From: Desulfobacteraceae bacterium UBA2245
GTDB lineage: Bacteria; Desulfobacterota; Desulfobacteria; Desulfobacterales; UBA2245
Assembly (NCBI GenBank): GCA_002347265.1
Contig: DDYB01000029.1
Coordinates: 1-52,051, forward strand
Direction of reading: 5' to 3'
Length of the DNA: 52,051 nt
The notes under the pieces are model-generated. The model ran no database searches. It was not told where the DNA came from and worked only from the letters and a program-made list of their open reading frames with translations. Each line of letters starts with the position of its first letter. The first letter of the stretch is position 1. This document shows, one piece after another, positions 51,393-52,051 of the stretch. The translations under genes were made by a program, and so were the position numbers.

Positions 51393-51858
51393 GGGGCGAC
51401 CTCGCAGCATAAAGAATTTTACCAGATGAATGTGAACATAGCCTCATTTTACGAATAATGCGACAATTTATGCAGTGAGACACCATCATGTCAAGCGGAA
51501 AATTTCCATGCATCTCTGGCGACACAGCTTTCACGGTTCTATATTTCAGCGGGCATTCTTGGCCCGAATCTGCTTGCGTTTTTTGGTTCATCAGATCTAT
51601 GAACTCTGCGACTTGTCGTACCATCAGTGTCGGGAAAGATTTTCTTTCCGGCGAGAGCACTGGAACTAGTTGCGATATACCTTTATGGACTCCATCACAA
51701 AATATCAGCGAAAACGTTCGCCCGTTCTTTCCAAACCCAGTAGAATAATACGCTGGCAGCCTCAAAACCGTTTCATTAATCATAATTGCTCTCTTTGCCG
51801 GGAATTGCTGCACAATGTGCAGCAATTCTAACTGAATATTGTTCATTGTTTCAGGCAT
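51364..51858 (-). CDS. Uncertain open frame upstream of tetR
   Basis: 164 codons, overlapping the tetR start by 29 bases. It is lower in GC than its neighbours. The first 80 residues (NNIQLELLHIVQQFPAKRAI, RTFSLIFCDGVHKGISQLVP) look plausibly folded but no family is recognised, and its middle contains a good promoter for tetR. It may be a foreign or decayed gene, or chance. Confidence 0.3.
   Translation of the reverse strand: MPETMNNIQLELLHIVQQFPAKRAIMINETVLRLPAYYSTGFGKNGRTFSLIFCDGVHKGISQLVPVLSPERKSFPTLMVRQVAEFIDLMNQKTQADSGQECPLKYRTVKAVSPEMHGNFPLDMMVSHCINCRIIRKMRLCSHSSGKILYAARSPHGRQGTPKT
51465..51494 (-). promoter_or_regulatory. Candidate promoter of tetR
   Basis: On the minus strand, consensus TTGACA (51494-51489) is followed after 18 bases by TAAATT (51470-51465), a 4 of 6 match to the -10 box. 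It lies about 75 bases before the tetR start. Confidence 0.5.
51802..51828. repeat. Perfect 27-base palindrome
   Basis: Two perfect 12-bp arms (GAATTGCTGCAC and its complement) around a 3-base centre. No T-run follows on either strand, so it is not a terminator. Length and symmetry suit a TetR-type operator; tetR is the nearest regulator. Confidence 0.8.
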
Positions 51859-51951
51859 GGGTTTTTGTGATTTTTCAAAATTATTTTTCGCAAAGGCAAA
51901 GCCTGCGATTTTTACAACTGATTGAATTAACTCAATAAAATAAGTCTAGAC

Positions 51952-52006
51952 ATAACCCCTAAATATTGTTATATACTCTAACAGAACACCAATATACAGG
52001 GGTTAT
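51952..52006. repeat. Inverted repeat covering the ribosome site of the last gene
   Basis: ATAACCCCTAAATATT (51952-51967) is complementary at 14 of 16 positions to 51991-52006. The right arm contains the AGGGG ribosome site of the following GTG, so a hairpin in RNA would hide it. Confidence 0.6.
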
Positions 52007-52007
52007 T

Positions 52008-52051
52008 GTGCACGTTAATAAACATCTGGGCTTTAGCGCACTGCGCAAATC
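52008..52051 (+). CDS. 5' fragment of a possible transposase gene
   Basis: GTG start after AGGGG, encoding HVNKHLGFSALRKS before the window ends. The opening resembles what I recall of some transposase N-termini, and the hairpin over the ribosome site is a known way such genes are kept low. The family cannot be confirmed from 15 codons. Confidence 0.4.
   Translation, partial: MHVNKHLGFSALRK

Noticed and set aside
1..52051. CRISPR arrays, prophage, rRNA operons or integrases
   Set aside because: No regularly spaced direct repeats, phage structural genes or rRNA sequence were seen anywhere in the window.

Overview
The window looks like a chromosomal segment of an anaerobic Desulfobacterota (sulfate-reducer type) bacterium. 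This rests on gene content and on moderately GC-rich coding sequence: an oxygen-sensitive class I fumarase, a full-length homodimeric pyruvate:ferredoxin oxidoreductase, a glutaconate-type CoA-transferase, a GlcF-like Fe-S protein, a NifX-like/FmdB cluster behind a sigma-54 promoter, and two genes that make sense only if UGA is read as selenocysteine. No phage, plasmid backbone or CRISPR array is visible. Mobile DNA is limited to two decayed transposase remnants and a possible element at the right edge.

Layout. 0.4-6.4 kb: fumarase, PFOR and a stand-alone cyclic-nucleotide-binding protein. 6.4-13 kb (minus strand): PriA, a DUF1573 exported protein with an in-frame UGA at its conserved Cys, a HAD phosphatase, a tandem USP, a CBS-pair protein and a YchF-like GTPase. 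13-16 kb: DHH phosphoesterase, HDAC-like amidohydrolase, dead transposase. 16-18.6 kb: a GAF-ANTAR regulator followed by a leader with two hexaloop hairpins and a terminator, then gdhA. 19-28.4 kb: NfeD-SPFH pair, orphan response regulator, Hsp20, PepD, DUF4124, DUF2062, GNAT-DUF2156 pair, an exported protein of unknown function and MobB. 28.5-30.2 kb: a tiny membrane protein with an in-frame UGA and a SECIS-like hairpin, then the GlcF-like protein. 30.2-37.3 kb: the ribosome/SRP block ffh-rpsP-khpA-rimM-trmD-RNA methyltransferase-rplS-rnhB-yraN-rsmI, with rlmN divergent. 37.3-43.2 kb: a ThiI-like sulfurtransferase, a second dead transposase, tRNA-Asn, aspS and hisS. 43.4-45.3 kb: gctAB. 46.2-50.7 kb: phosphopantetheinyl transferase, a sigma-54 activator, then a perfect -24/-12 promoter with two phased dyads driving a NifX-like/FmdB/MBL cluster. 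50.8-52 kb: TetR regulator, a long perfect palindrome and the start of a truncated gene.

How the parts connect. Four regulatory or recoding stories stand out. (1) Two selenoprotein candidates, both envelope-associated thiol proteins, imply a Sec decoding system elsewhere in the genome. (2) The ANTAR protein and the hexaloop leader directly upstream of gdhA form a self-contained antitermination module that probably couples a GAF-sensed signal to ammonia assimilation. (3) The sigma-54 activator probably controls the adjacent NifX/FmdB cluster. (4) aspS carries residues typical of non-discriminating AspRS and sits next to tRNA-Asn, which suggests the transamidation route to Asn-tRNA. All functional statements come from reading sequence and recalled family features; no database search was run.
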